DNA from: DATARR01 sp044868005
Lineage (GTDB): Bacteria > Acidobacteriota > Thermoanaerobaculia > Multivoradales > UBA5704
Direction: 5' to 3'
NCBI GenBank assembly: GCA_044868005.1
Contig: JBIOVX010000188.1
Coordinates: forward strand, 80,564-144,563
DNA: 64,000 bases
Shown: one piece after another, positions 52,001-62,181 of the stretch
Numbering within the stretch: the first letter of the stretch is position 1
Layout of the letters: the number at the start of each line of letters is the position of its first letter
Program-made: the position numbers and the translations under genes
The notes under the pieces: model-generated
What the model was told of the DNA's origin: nothing
Databases searched by the model: none
The model's input: only the letters and a program-made list of their open reading frames with translations

Positions 52001-52265
52001 TGCCTTCGGCTTCCGGCGCCGCCGCATCGCGTGGATGGTGACGGCCGAGAACGGCTTTCTTCTCGTCCTTGGCATCGCCCTCGGCACCGTGGCGGGACTG
52101 CTGGCGGTCGCGCCGCGCCTGGTCGAAGGAGGTGGCGTGATTCCTTGGACGCCGCTGCTCTGGACGCTGCTCGCCGTTCTGATCCTGGGCTTTGCCTCTT
52201 CGCTCGCTTCGGTGTGGACCGCTCTTCAGGCGCCCCTCCTGCCGGTGCTCAAAGAAGAGAGATAG
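49023..52265 (+). CDS. Large FtsX/MacB-like ABC permease
   Basis: This protein has 1080 residues from ATG 49023, with GGAGG about 8 nt upstream. It has a first membrane helix, a long extracytoplasmic domain (about 40-490), three FtsX helices around 495-630 (FLIISAVLLAGLLFSLAVER), a further two-helix unit, a second extracytoplasmic domain, and a final FtsX unit ending GFASSLASVWTALQAPLLPV. That is two permease halves in one chain, so a single subunit may suffice per ATPase dimer. Partner of the preceding ATPase. It probably exports a lipid or amphipathic product. Confidence 0.87.
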   Translation: MLSSLRGLTHFWRANLAVALGAAVASTVLTGALLAGDSVRGSLIDLTLDRLGGVDAALVSEGFFREGLGKSSRTAPLIVARASAVHGSSARRASRIAVYGVDARFTRLHGETGGLPELGQETSGIFPSVVINRSLAGEIGAKAGDDLLLSFELPGEIPRETLLGDKDAEDALVSHRFTVARVIPDRGLGGFGLAPHQSQPRNAFVSLAGLQEVLAREGRVNALLASGSTPDLRQSLRIEDLGLRLVRGPGHVSLESEGFFLKPAAVQAAGVLSRSLGVQPRRIFTYLATGIRARGKLLPYSMVAGLSAGDPAPPDGQVFLNQWAAEDLGVRVGDAVELTYLVMAPGGGLGEERTVLRLAGVIGMAGLGADRSLTPTFPGIENAENMADWDPPFPVDLSTIRPKDEDYWDQYGAAPKAFVSLATAQRLWSTRFGNLTALRFQSSEAELAHVEQALRQEIPARVDLAAFGLVFQPVKQQGLAAAQGSTDFAGLFLAFSFFLIISAVLLAGLLFSLAVERRAAELGMLLAVGYPVRAVRRRLLAEGTILAGAGALLGLGGALGYAWLLMAGLRTWWLPAVGTPELYLHVAPFSLAIGWIASVIAVLIAIVWTVRRLARVPPPALLAGSTVTPGPTKRGKLARPLAFAGGAIALVLILYMTLTGGTSSPALAFGVGASVLVSGLAVVSLWLRRPPQAHRLTLLGMAARNGAASPGRSLLSVTLVAAACFVLVTVAANRRSEAETDTGAGGFLLYAESAVPLAADPNRPDGRLTLGLDENATLPGVSILSLRVVPGDDASCLNLYRPERPRLLGIPSGTLTNRFRFKRGLKAANPWSLLDRDLGPGVIPAIADENSATWILKVKLGEDLVMTDESGAPVRLRLVALLDHSLFQSEVLVSEKNLLRHFPRRAGRSFFLIDAPRRRVDQISQALEEGLARYGFDVSTTAERLASYQAVEATYLQTFGALGGFGLLLGTLGLGIALLRGVIERRGELAALRAFGFRRRRIAWMVTAENGFLLVLGIALGTVAGLLAVAPRLVEGGGVIPWTPLLWTLLAVLILGFASSLASVWTALQAPLLPVLKEER

Positions 52266-52276
52266 GAGATATGAGG

Positions 52277-52795
52277 ATGAACTGGCTCGTCTTCGCTCTG
52301 ATGACCGTCGTCTCCTGGGGACTCTACGGAGCTTTCCTCCACACCGGCCAGCTCGGCATGGCCGATCCCGTGAACGGCCGCTACAAGGCCTTTCTCTTCG
52401 TAGGTCTCGCCTACTTCCTGACGGCGGTATTGGCTCCTCTCCTCGTGCTCAAATTGCAAGGAGCCGCGTGGAGCTTCCCCGCCAAAGGCGCGCTCTGGTC
52501 GCTCCTCGCCGGCACCGTCGGCGCCACCGGAGCCTTCTGCGTGCTCCTCGCTTTCGGCGCCAAGGGCACGCCGGCCGTCGTCATGACCATCGTCTTCGCC
52601 GGAGCGCCGATCGTCAACGCGCTGTACTCGATCATCCTGCATCCGCCGGCGGGCGGCTGGGCAGGCATCCGCTGGCAGTTCTACGTCGGCCTGCTGCTCG
52701 CGGCGTTGGGGGGAGGGCTGGTGACGCTCTACAAGCCGGCGCCAGGGCCGGTCAAGACGGAGGTTCCTCGCGCAGGGATTCCAGCTCAGCGATGA
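52277..52795 (+). CDS. Small multi-pass membrane protein, EamA-like
   Basis: This protein has about 172 residues with five membrane helices (WLVFALMTVVSWGLYGAFLH, FLFVGLAYFLTAVLAPLLVL, LLAGTVGATGAFCVLLAFGA and two more). The pattern resembles half-size EamA/DMT transporters. ATG 52277 is preferred to ATG 52271 because AGGAG then lies 8 nt away. The last gene of the coupled run, 11 nt after the permease. Its end overlaps the convergent nucleotidyltransferase gene by 44 nt. Confidence 0.75.
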   Translation: MNWLVFALMTVVSWGLYGAFLHTGQLGMADPVNGRYKAFLFVGLAYFLTAVLAPLLVLKLQGAAWSFPAKGALWSLLAGTVGATGAFCVLLAFGAKGTPAVVMTIVFAGAPIVNALYSIILHPPAGGWAGIRWQFYVGLLLAALGGGLVTLYKPAPGPVKTEVPRAGIPAQR

Positions 52796-53231
52796 CCTCG
52801 AGATCCTTGGGGCGGCCGGCGTCGCGCTTCGCCTGGATCAAGCGATCCAATCCCAGGCAGTAGCACTCGATTCCAAAGACGGACAGCTTCCGGCTGTGGG
52901 AGATCAGAGTCTCGTAGGTGCCTCCGCCTGCGATTTCTCCCAGGATGTCCAGAGGTCCGGCGCTGGTGGTGAGGGTGAAATTGAGCCCTCTTTGGATCGT
53001 CTCGGCGTCCCACTGAAAGGGTAATCCCGGCGGCACACCGCGAAGGTACGGGGAGAAGGGCTTCAGCGCGCTCACCAAGCGGGCGATGTTGGCCGGATCT
53101 CGGCGATAGACGATATCGAGGTCCACGGTGAGACGAGCCGAACCGTGAACGATCGCGGCCACGCCGCCCACGATGATGAACTCGATCCCAGCTTCGCTCA
53201 GAGCCGGGAGGATCTGCTCAAGATCGACCAT
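52752..53231 (-). CDS. MNT-type nucleotidyltransferase domain protein
   Basis: This 159-residue protein has a nucleotidyltransferase core: FIIVGGVAAIVHGSARLTVD with LDIVY, giving the G-G...H-G...D-x-D pattern, and QAKRDAGRPKDLEVIAELES near the end. Such minimal nucleotidyltransferases act as antitoxins that AMPylate a partner, or as AbiEii-like toxins. It overlaps the small upstream gene by 14 nt in the same direction. Base composition is lower in GC than the flanks, suggesting acquisition. Confidence 0.78.
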   Translation of the reverse strand: MVDLEQILPALSEAGIEFIIVGGVAAIVHGSARLTVDLDIVYRRDPANIARLVSALKPFSPYLRGVPPGLPFQWDAETIQRGLNFTLTTSAGPLDILGEIAGGGTYETLISHSRKLSVFGIECYCLGLDRLIQAKRDAGRPKDLEVIAELESLREEPPS

Positions 53232-53412
53232 GGAAGGCCCGCTGCCCCGCCCGTCTCATCTCCTCGGCGAAGCGCTGCAGCCGCATCAGGTTGCGCAGCC
53301 GCTCCTCGACGGTCAGCTTGAGGTTCTCCCGGAGAAGGGTCCGGTCTACGTCCTTCTTATACGCTTCGATGACCGGATCGGGCTCGATGACGAGCCGCGG
53401 TGGTTCGTCCAT
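53218..53412 (-). CDS. Small partner protein of the nucleotidyltransferase
   Basis: This 64-residue protein is mostly helical: VDRTLLRENLKLTVEERLRN then LMRLQRFAEEMRRAG. I have seen this sequence type immediately before minimal nucleotidyltransferase genes, in arrangements suggestive of toxin-antitoxin pairs, but no biochemical role is known to me. The two genes overlap, supporting joint action. Confidence 0.65.
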   Translation of the reverse strand: MDEPPRLVIEPDPVIEAYKKDVDRTLLRENLKLTVEERLRNLMRLQRFAEEMRRAGQRAFHGRS

Positions 53413-53427
53413 GATTCGACTCTACCA

Positions 53428-54057
53428 CTACGCCGACGCACCGTTCAGCAGCGGCCACATCCGCGCCGCCAGAGCCACCTGGAACAACCGCACCAGCAAT
53501 GCGGACTTGGTTGCGTCGGCCACGTCGGGATTCAAGAGCGGCTCCAATAACAGATCGGTGCAGACCCGACGTTCATCTTCGGAGAGCTCGGGCCGTGCAG
53601 CCAGTGAAATGTCCCAGAGCTCGCCGTAGAGATACCAGGCCTGGTCGTAGTACATGAGCGAGGCTTCCACTTCCCAGGCCTGAGCGCTCTTCAAGGCTGA
53701 GCCGACCTCCAGCATGGCGGTCACGCTGCTGGCAAGGAGGCCCCGGAGCGGATCTTCCTGTGCCGCGAACATCTCCTGCAAACTGACACTGGCGACGGCT
53801 GCTGTGCCCAATGCCGCTCCCTGACGGCTGGCGCTGCGCGAAGCTCTCTTGCTGTTCATACTCCGCAAGCAACTGTGAAACGCACCCGCGACCCTGCGGG
53901 CTTGCTGCGCGGCCTCTCCCCCGATGGCGAGCAAATCCTTCTGGACGTGCCAGACATCATCCGGGGTGGGCGTCGTCAAGATGCGTTGGAGAGTCGAACC
54001 CAGGCGGGCGGCGAGGGACTGGGTCATCGGGTTGGCATCTTCAGCGGTTCCGCTCAT
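53428..54057 (-). CDS. Helical protein of unknown function
   Basis: This 209-residue protein is nearly all helical, with no membrane segment or catalytic motif. Residues 30-70 (ILTTPTPDDVWHVQKDLLAI) and 115-160 (MYYDQAWYLYGELWDISLAA) are rich in aromatic residues. A Ser/Arg-rich stretch near residue 70 (MNSKRASRSASRQGA) looks disordered. It overlaps the coaX stop by 17 nt and shares its direction, so it may be transcribed with coaX; composition differs from coaX. Confidence 0.6.
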   Translation of the reverse strand: MSGTAEDANPMTQSLAARLGSTLQRILTTPTPDDVWHVQKDLLAIGGEAAQQARRVAGAFHSCLRSMNSKRASRSASRQGAALGTAAVASVSLQEMFAAQEDPLRGLLASSVTAMLEVGSALKSAQAWEVEASLMYYDQAWYLYGELWDISLAARPELSEDERRVCTDLLLEPLLNPDVADATKSALLVRLFQVALAARMWPLLNGASA

Positions 54058-54835
54058 AGATCAGCTTCAACCCCGTCAGCGTCAAGTCGGGATCCACCTC
54101 GCGGATGTACTTGGAGCCGGAGGCGATGAGCGGCGCCTGGCCTCCCGTCGCCACGATGCCCTTGAGGCCGGGGAGCTCCGCCGTCAGCCTTTCGAGGATG
54201 CCGTCCACCAAGCCGATGTAGCCGTAGTAGATGCCGGCCTGCATGGCGCCGGCGGTGTTCTTACCGACCAACTCCGAGGGCTTGCGCACGTCCACGCGGT
54301 AGAGCCGCGAGGCGTGGGCGAAGAGCGCTTCGGCCGAGATGGTGATGCCCGGCGCGATGATGCCGCCCGCGTACTCCCCCGCCGCGTTGACGATGTCGAA
54401 CGTCGTGGCCGTGCCGAAGTCGACCACCACCACCGGCGAGCCGTAACGCTCGCGCGCCGCGACGGCGTTGACGATGCGGTCCGCTCCCACCTCGGCCGGG
54501 TTCTCATAGCGGATGGGCATGCCAGTGCGCACGCCGGGCTCGATGAACAGCGGCTTGCGGCCGAAGTAGCGGCTGGACATCCTCTCGAGGGTGAGGTGAA
54601 GCGGCGGCACGACGGAGGAGATCACCACCGCCTCGGCGGTAGAAGGATCGATGCCGCTCCGAGTGAACAGGGGCAGCAACAGCGCACCGTACTCGTCCGC
54701 CGTGCGCTCGGTGTCCGTCGACAGGCGGAAGCTCTCGACCAGCTCGTCGCCCTGATAGACGCCGAAGATCGTGTTCGTGTTGCCGACGTCCACCAGCACG
54801 AGCAGACCGCCGCCCGGAGGCTTCTCTCTCTTCAT
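54041..54835 (-). CDS. coaX: Type III pantothenate kinase
   Basis: This 264-residue enzyme phosphorylates pantothenate, the first step of coenzyme A synthesis. Motifs: LVDVGNTNTIFGVY (phosphate loop), GADRIVNAVAA, VVVVDFGTATTFDIVNAAGE and GIVATGGQAPLI. Type III enzymes need a monovalent cation and are not feedback-inhibited by CoA. The ATG overlaps the birA stop (ATGA), the classic birA-coaX pair. The lead of about ten residues before LLVLVDVG is longer than usual. Confidence 0.93.
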   Translation of the reverse strand: MKREKPPGGGLLVLVDVGNTNTIFGVYQGDELVESFRLSTDTERTADEYGALLLPLFTRSGIDPSTAEAVVISSVVPPLHLTLERMSSRYFGRKPLFIEPGVRTGMPIRYENPAEVGADRIVNAVAARERYGSPVVVVDFGTATTFDIVNAAGEYAGGIIAPGITISAEALFAHASRLYRVDVRKPSELVGKNTAGAMQAGIYYGYIGLVDGILERLTAELPGLKGIVATGGQAPLIASGSKYIREVDPDLTLTGLKLIYERNR

Positions 54836-55626
54836 CCCTCGATCACCTCGCCGGACGAGATCGGGATCTGCCGCCCGTCGCTCTCCAGCACCAGCCGGCC
54901 GGCCTCGTCGAAGTCCTGGAACGCTCCCTCCACCACCGTCTCGCCGACGCGGCAGGAGATCCGCTCGCCCGGACGATGGACGGAGAGCGCGCGGTAACTC
55001 TCGACGGCGTAGGCCGCGTCGCCCAGATGGCTGAGCTCGGCCTCGACGCCCTCCACCAGATCCCAGGTGAGATCCACCAGGCTGACGACACCGCCTCCCA
55101 GCAGGACGATCGAGGTCGCCGTCTCCGGCAGATCGTCAGTGCCGTGCAGGTAGTTCACGCCGAAGCCCACGATCGCCAAAACCGCTTCGCCCGGCCGCAC
55201 CGAGGCCTCGATGAGAACACCGCCGATCTTCCTGTGCTCGCCGCCGGTCTCGACTAGCAGGTCGTTGGGCCACTTGAGACGGCAAGGCGCGGGCAGGTGC
55301 GGCGAGAGCGCGCGGCAGAGACCGACGCCGACGAGCAACGGCAGGGTCTGCAGGAACGCCGGATCGCTCACCGTCACGACGCGCGTGGCGTAGACGCCCT
55401 TGCCGCGCGGGCTCGACCAGCTCCGGCCTTGACGGCCGCGGCCGCCGGACTGCTCCAGCGCCAGCACCAGCAGCGGATGGAGATCCTGGAACTCGTTCTG
55501 ATACTCGGTGACGATGGCGCGGGCGATCGAATTGGTGGATTCGACGCGCGCCAGGACCAGGAGATTCTCGGGACCGCGGCTGTTCCGCCGCTTCTCCAGG
55601 TCCTCGACGTAACGATCGAATTCCAA
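54832..55626 (-). CDS. birA: Biotin-[acetyl-CoA-carboxylase] ligase
   Basis: This 264-residue enzyme attaches biotin to the carrier domain of carboxylases. Core motifs: SGGRGRQGRSWSSPRGKGVY (biotinyl-AMP loop), LKWPNDLLVETG and GGVLIEASV. The N-terminal DNA-binding domain of E. coli BirA is absent, so this is a mono-functional (class I) ligase and not a repressor. The start is TTG 55626, with GAGAGG upstream; it follows valS by 9 nt. Confidence 0.92.
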   Translation of the reverse strand: MEFDRYVEDLEKRRNSRGPENLLVLARVESTNSIARAIVTEYQNEFQDLHPLLVLALEQSGGRGRQGRSWSSPRGKGVYATRVVTVSDPAFLQTLPLLVGVGLCRALSPHLPAPCRLKWPNDLLVETGGEHRKIGGVLIEASVRPGEAVLAIVGFGVNYLHGTDDLPETATSIVLLGGGVVSLVDLTWDLVEGVEAELSHLGDAAYAVESYRALSVHRPGERISCRVGETVVEGAFQDFDEAGRLVLESDGRQIPISSGEVIEG

Positions 55627-55635
55627 GGCCGCCTC

Positions 55636-58332
<2,697 letters not shown>

Positions 58333-58342
58333 CAAACAGAAA

Positions 58343-58365
58343 GGAGCGGTGATTTGCACCGCTCC
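58343..58365 (-). terminator. Hairpin between the receiver gene and valS
   Basis: A perfect 9-bp stem (58343-58351 with 58357-58365) and 5-nt loop; read on the minus strand it is GGAGCGGTG, CAAAT, CACCGCTCC followed by TTTCTGTTT. It probably ends the transcript of the receiver gene just before valS. The stem overlaps the spot where a valS leader would lie, so an attenuator role is also conceivable, though no T-box features are seen. Confidence 0.7.
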
Positions 58366-58397
58366 CCGAACGCCCTCGGCCGTGCCGAAGGCGGGCG

Positions 58398-59354
58398 CTA
58401 CTCGACCTGGGCTTCGAGCTCGCGCAAGCGGTCGCGGATGATCACCTCCGCCATGTCCGGGATCACCTCCCAGGCGACGTCCCGCACGGCCTTGTCGCCG
58501 AGCAGCTCGACCACCCGGCGGGCGATGCGGTCCACGTCCGCGTCGCTCAGGGGACCGCCGCCGTTGGCGGCCGCCGCTGGAGCTGCCGGAGCCGGAGCGG
58601 CCGGGGCCGGAGCGGCCGGGATCGGGGCGGGCTCCGCCGGGATTTGAACGTCCGGCGGCGCCTCGTCGAGCGCCAGCTCGGCAGGCGCAGCGAAGACCTC
58701 GTCCCGGATGGGGAAGGATTCCTCGCTCTCCTCCAGCTCGAAGACGGGCTCGGCCTCCACCGCTTCGTACGAGACGTCGGGCTCCAGGTTGAAGGCGACC
58801 TCGCGCTCGAACGGCTCGGCCGGCGGAGCCGCCGCCGGGGGCTCCGGCTCTGCCTCCAGCTCGAAGTTGCCCCACGCCGGCTCCGCCGCGAAGCCGGGGA
58901 TGACGACCTCCGTCAACGGCAGCTCCGCCGGCAGCTCTGCCTCCGGGGGTGCCGGGGCCGCCGCTTCCTGGGGTGCCGGCGCCGGCGTGGCGTGGGAAGC
59001 GAGCAGCTCCCCGACCCGCTGCAGCAACTCCTGCGAGTCGAACGGCTTCTTGAGGAAAGAGTCGGCGCCGGCGGAGCGGGCCTGTGCCTCGTCGAACGGC
59101 TCGAAGGTGCCGACGAGCAGCAGCACGGGGACCTCCGGGCGGAGCTGCTTGGAACGCCGGCAGACCTCGTAGCCGTTGGCGCCCGGCATGTGGACGTCGG
59201 CGATGACGAAATCGGGGTTGGCCTCGGAGAGGAGCGAGAGCGCCTCGTCCCCGTTGCTGACGGCGCGGACCTCGTAGTCCTCGTCCATGAACGTCAGCTC
59301 GATGACCTTCTGGATGGTGACGCTGTCGTCCGCCAGCAGGATCCGTCTCTTCAT
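58398..59354 (-). CDS. Response regulator with Pro/Ala/Glu-rich linker and conserved C-terminal helix
   Basis: In this 318-residue protein, receiver residues are LLADDSVTIQKVIELTF, the acceptor Asp in FVIADVHMPGANGYEV and Lys in FLKKPF. A linker of about 150 residues is rich in Ala, Pro and Glu. The C-terminus, VRDVAWEVIPDMAEVIIRDR, is a helix seen in other stand-alone regulators of Acidobacteriota and Myxococcota, perhaps a protein-docking or localisation segment. There is no DNA-binding domain. A GGAGGA site lies just before the ATG. The partner kinase is not in the window. Confidence 0.87.
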   Translation of the reverse strand: MKRRILLADDSVTIQKVIELTFMDEDYEVRAVSNGDEALSLLSEANPDFVIADVHMPGANGYEVCRRSKQLRPEVPVLLLVGTFEPFDEAQARSAGADSFLKKPFDSQELLQRVGELLASHATPAPAPQEAAAPAPPEAELPAELPLTEVVIPGFAAEPAWGNFELEAEPEPPAAAPPAEPFEREVAFNLEPDVSYEAVEAEPVFELEESEESFPIRDEVFAAPAELALDEAPPDVQIPAEPAPIPAAPAPAAPAPAAPAAAANGGGPLSDADVDRIARRVVELLGDKAVRDVAWEVIPDMAEVIIRDRLRELEAQVE

Positions 59355-59433
59355 TCCTCCTCCGTCTCGGTCGCCCTAACCTAGCACCCCGGCGGCGGGC
59401 CGTCAAACCTCGTGTCCGGAGTGGGTTACGGGC

Positions 59434-59835
59434 TCAGGCGGCGGCCAGGCGGGTGGCGAGGTAGCTCACGATCGCCTTGGTGGACGTCCCCGGCAGGAAA
59501 ATCTCGTCCACCCCCGCGCTCTTCAGGCTCTGCATGTCCTGCTCCGGGATGATGCCGCCGGCGAACACCAGGATGTCCTCCGCTCCCTGCTCCCGCAGCA
59601 GCCGCGTCACCTCGGGAAGCAGGACGTTGTGGGCGCCGGAGAGGATCGAGAGCCCCACCGCGTCCACGTCCTCCTGCACGGCCGCCGCCGCGATCTGCTC
59701 CGGGGTCTGCCGCAAGCCGGTGTAGATCACCTCGAAGCCGGCGTCGCGCAACGCCCGCGCCACCACCTTGGCGCCGCGGTCGTGCCCGTCCAGCCCCGGC
59801 TTGGCGATCAGAATGCGCAGCCGCCTATCGCTCAT
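59434..59835 (-). CDS. Methylmalonyl-CoA mutase cobalamin-binding subunit
   Basis: This 133-residue B12-binding domain has the DGHDRG motif (with the cobalt-coordinating His) in LIAKPGLDGHDRGAKVVARA, followed by VGLSILSGAH and VFAGGIIPEQD. It binds adenosylcobalamin in the base-off form and completes the catalytic subunit at 60369-62111. Splitting the mutase into two genes is common in Archaea, Actinobacteria-like and some acidobacterial genomes. It lies 25 nt after the DinB-like gene. Confidence 0.92.
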   Translation of the reverse strand: MSDRRLRILIAKPGLDGHDRGAKVVARALRDAGFEVIYTGLRQTPEQIAAAAVQEDVDAVGLSILSGAHNVLLPEVTRLLREQGAEDILVFAGGIIPEQDMQSLKSAGVDEIFLPGTSTKAIVSYLATRLAAA

Positions 59836-59860
59836 CGAGGAGGATTGTAGCAGAGCGGCC

Positions 59861-60367
59861 TCAGCCGCCCGCCCGCTCGATGAAGTAATACACGAGATCG
59901 GTCGAGGGAGTCTGGTACCCCATCTGCCGCAGCAGCGAGACCACCTGGCCGCGGTGATAGGTGACGTGGTTGACCATGTGGACGACCGGCTGCCAGAGCG
60001 GCAGGGTGTGGATCTCGCCGGTGGTGGAGGTCCAGGTGATCGGCGCGGCGAGCTGCTCGCTGGTCACCGCGGCTAGGAACGCCTCGATCTCGGAAGCGGT
60101 CTCCTCCCAGGCGTGGATCCAAGACAGCAGGTCGGGGTAATCGGCGAGGGTGGGGATATGATCGAGCGTCTGGCCGAAGAAGCGGGAGAGCCACAGCCGC
60201 TGCGATCCCGCCATGTGCACCATGGTGCCGAGCATCGAGCCGAAGCTGATGCCGGCGTCCCGCGTCAGGTCCTCCGGCCGCACCTCCCGCACCGCCTTGA
60301 GCATGAGGCGGTCCGCCCACAGCATGTAGAGGAGCATCTCGCGGACGACGGATGCAGGCGCCGGCAT
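59861..60367 (-). CDS. DinB-like (DUF664-type) four-helix protein
   Basis: This protein has 168 residues from ATG 60367, one base after the mutase stop. DinB-fold features: EMLLYMLWADRLMLKAVREV with the first His-like position replaced, FGSMLGTMVHMAGSQRLWLS and VVHMVNHVTYHRGQVVSLLR with the usual H-x-x-x-H metal ligands. DinB-like proteins are metal-dependent thiol transferases or have unknown roles. Its insertion between two mutase subunit genes is unusual and suggests a link with CoA thioesters or cofactor chemistry. Confidence 0.82.
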   Translation of the reverse strand: MPAPASVVREMLLYMLWADRLMLKAVREVRPEDLTRDAGISFGSMLGTMVHMAGSQRLWLSRFFGQTLDHIPTLADYPDLLSWIHAWEETASEIEAFLAAVTSEQLAAPITWTSTTGEIHTLPLWQPVVHMVNHVTYHRGQVVSLLRQMGYQTPSTDLVYYFIERAGG

Positions 60368-60368
60368 A

Positions 60369-62111
60369 TCAGAAGACCGCCGGCTCCTCGTAGGTGCCGA
60401 AGACCTCACGCAGGGCGTCGCTGATCTCGCCCACCGTGCAGTAGGCCTTCACGCAATCGAGGATGAGCGGCATGGTGTTGTCGGTGCCGGAAGCGCCCCG
60501 CCGCAGCGCGTCGAGCGTCCGCTCGACGGCGCCCGCGTCCCGCCGCGCCTTGACGTCGTCGACGAAGGCCACCTGCCGCTCGGCGAGATCGTCCGGGATG
60601 TAGAGGATCTCGATCGGCTCGTCGTCGGTCACCTGGAAGGCGTTGACGCCGACGATGATCTTCTCGTTCTCCTCGAACGCCCGCTGGTAGGCGAAGGCGG
60701 CGTCCATGATCTCGCGCTGCGGGAAGCCGGCCTCGATGGCCTCCACCATGCCGCCGAGGTCGTCGATGCGCCGGAAGTAGTCGAAGGCGCCGTCCACCAT
60801 GCGGCGGGTCATCTCCTCCATGAACCAACTGCCGCCGAACGGATCGATGGTGTTGATGACCCCCGACTCGTGGGCCAGGATCTGCTGCGTGCGCAGCGCC
60901 GTGCGGGCGTTGGCTTCCGTCGGCAGCGCCAGCGTCTCGTCGAGGGCGTTGGTGTGCAGCGACTGGGTGCCGCCGTGGACGGCGGCGAGCGCCTGCACGG
61001 GGGTGCGCACCACGTTGTTGATCGGCTGCTGGGCGGTCAGCGAGCAGCCGGCGGTCTGCGTGTGGAAGCGCAGCATCCAGGAGCGCGGATTCTTGGCGCC
61101 GTAGCGCTCGCGCATCACCTTGGCCCAGATCTGCCGCGCGGCGCGGAACTTGGCGATCTCCTCGAAAAAATCGTTGTGGCTGTTGAAGAAGAAGGAGAGC
61201 CGCGGCGCGAACTCGTCCACCGGCAGCCCCGCGTCGACCCCGTACTGCACGTACTCCATGCCGTCGCGCAGCGTGAAGGCGAGCTCCTGGAGCGCCGTCG
61301 AGCCGGCCTCGCGGATGTGATAGCCGGAGATCGAGATCGTGTTCCAGCGCGGCACGTGCGCCGCCGCGAAGGAGAACTGGTCGGTGATCAGCCGCATCGA
61401 CGGCCGCGGCGGGAAGATGTACTCCTTCTGCGCAATGTACTCCTTGAGGATGTCGTTCTGCAGCGTGCCCGAGACCTGCCGCTTGATGTCCACGCCCTGC
61501 TTCTCGGCGACGGCGAGGTACATGGCGAAGAGGATGGGCGCCGTCGAGTTGATGGTCATCGAGGTGGTGACCTCGCCCAGCGGGATGCCGTCGAAGAGGA
61601 CCTCCATGTCCGCCAGGGTATCCACGGTCACGCCGCACTTCCCCACCTCGCCCTTGGACATCAGATGGTCCGAGTCGTAACCGTAGAGGGTCGGCAGGTG
61701 GAAGGCCACCGAGAGGCCGGTCTGCCCCTGGGAGAGCAGGTACTTGAAGCGCTGATTGGTGTCCGCCGCCGTGCCGAAGCCGGCGAACTGGCGCATGGTC
61801 CACAGCTTGCCCCGGTACCCCGTGGGATGGATGCCGCGCGTGTAGGGATATTCGCCGGGAACGCCGAGAGCGCGGACCGGATCGATGTCCGCCGTCTGCT
61901 CCGGTGTCACCAGGTGGGGGATCTCCATGCCGGAGACCGTCGTGAAGTCCCGCTTCCAGAACGGCGTCTGCGCCTCGGCCTTGGCCTCGGCCGCCTCCCA
62001 CCGCTTCCGCGCCTCGGCCATGGCATCGAGGGCTTCCTCCCTGTAGGCCGAGCCGGCGCGCGAGGCCTTCGCCTCGTCGAGAACGGTCGGTTCCTTCTCC
62101 TTGACGGCCAT
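60369..62111 (-). CDS. Methylmalonyl-CoA mutase, catalytic (large) subunit
   Basis: This 580-residue TIM-barrel subunit interconverts methylmalonyl-CoA and succinyl-CoA. YPYTRGIHPTGYRGKLWTMR, HLPTLYGYDSDHLMSKGEVG and SISGYHIREAGSTALQELAF are standard. It lacks the C-terminal cobalamin domain, which is the separate gene at 59434. AAAGGAG lies 6 nt before the ATG. The related isobutyryl- or ethylmalonyl-CoA mutases are possible; residue differences cannot be settled here. Confidence 0.92.
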   Translation of the reverse strand: MAVKEKEPTVLDEAKASRAGSAYREEALDAMAEARKRWEAAEAKAEAQTPFWKRDFTTVSGMEIPHLVTPEQTADIDPVRALGVPGEYPYTRGIHPTGYRGKLWTMRQFAGFGTAADTNQRFKYLLSQGQTGLSVAFHLPTLYGYDSDHLMSKGEVGKCGVTVDTLADMEVLFDGIPLGEVTTSMTINSTAPILFAMYLAVAEKQGVDIKRQVSGTLQNDILKEYIAQKEYIFPPRPSMRLITDQFSFAAAHVPRWNTISISGYHIREAGSTALQELAFTLRDGMEYVQYGVDAGLPVDEFAPRLSFFFNSHNDFFEEIAKFRAARQIWAKVMRERYGAKNPRSWMLRFHTQTAGCSLTAQQPINNVVRTPVQALAAVHGGTQSLHTNALDETLALPTEANARTALRTQQILAHESGVINTIDPFGGSWFMEEMTRRMVDGAFDYFRRIDDLGGMVEAIEAGFPQREIMDAAFAYQRAFEENEKIIVGVNAFQVTDDEPIEILYIPDDLAERQVAFVDDVKARRDAGAVERTLDALRRGASGTDNTMPLILDCVKAYCTVGEISDALREVFGTYEEPAVF

Positions 62112-62181
62112 CCGCGGCTCCTTTTCACGCTCTGCGGCAGGGAAGGCGCCACCCCGCCGCGGGCGTGACAGAGTATAGACG

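Noticed and set aside
58343..58365. T-box riboswitch for valS
   Set aside because: A hairpin is present in the right place, but there is no T-box consensus, specifier loop or room for one in the 65-nt gap.
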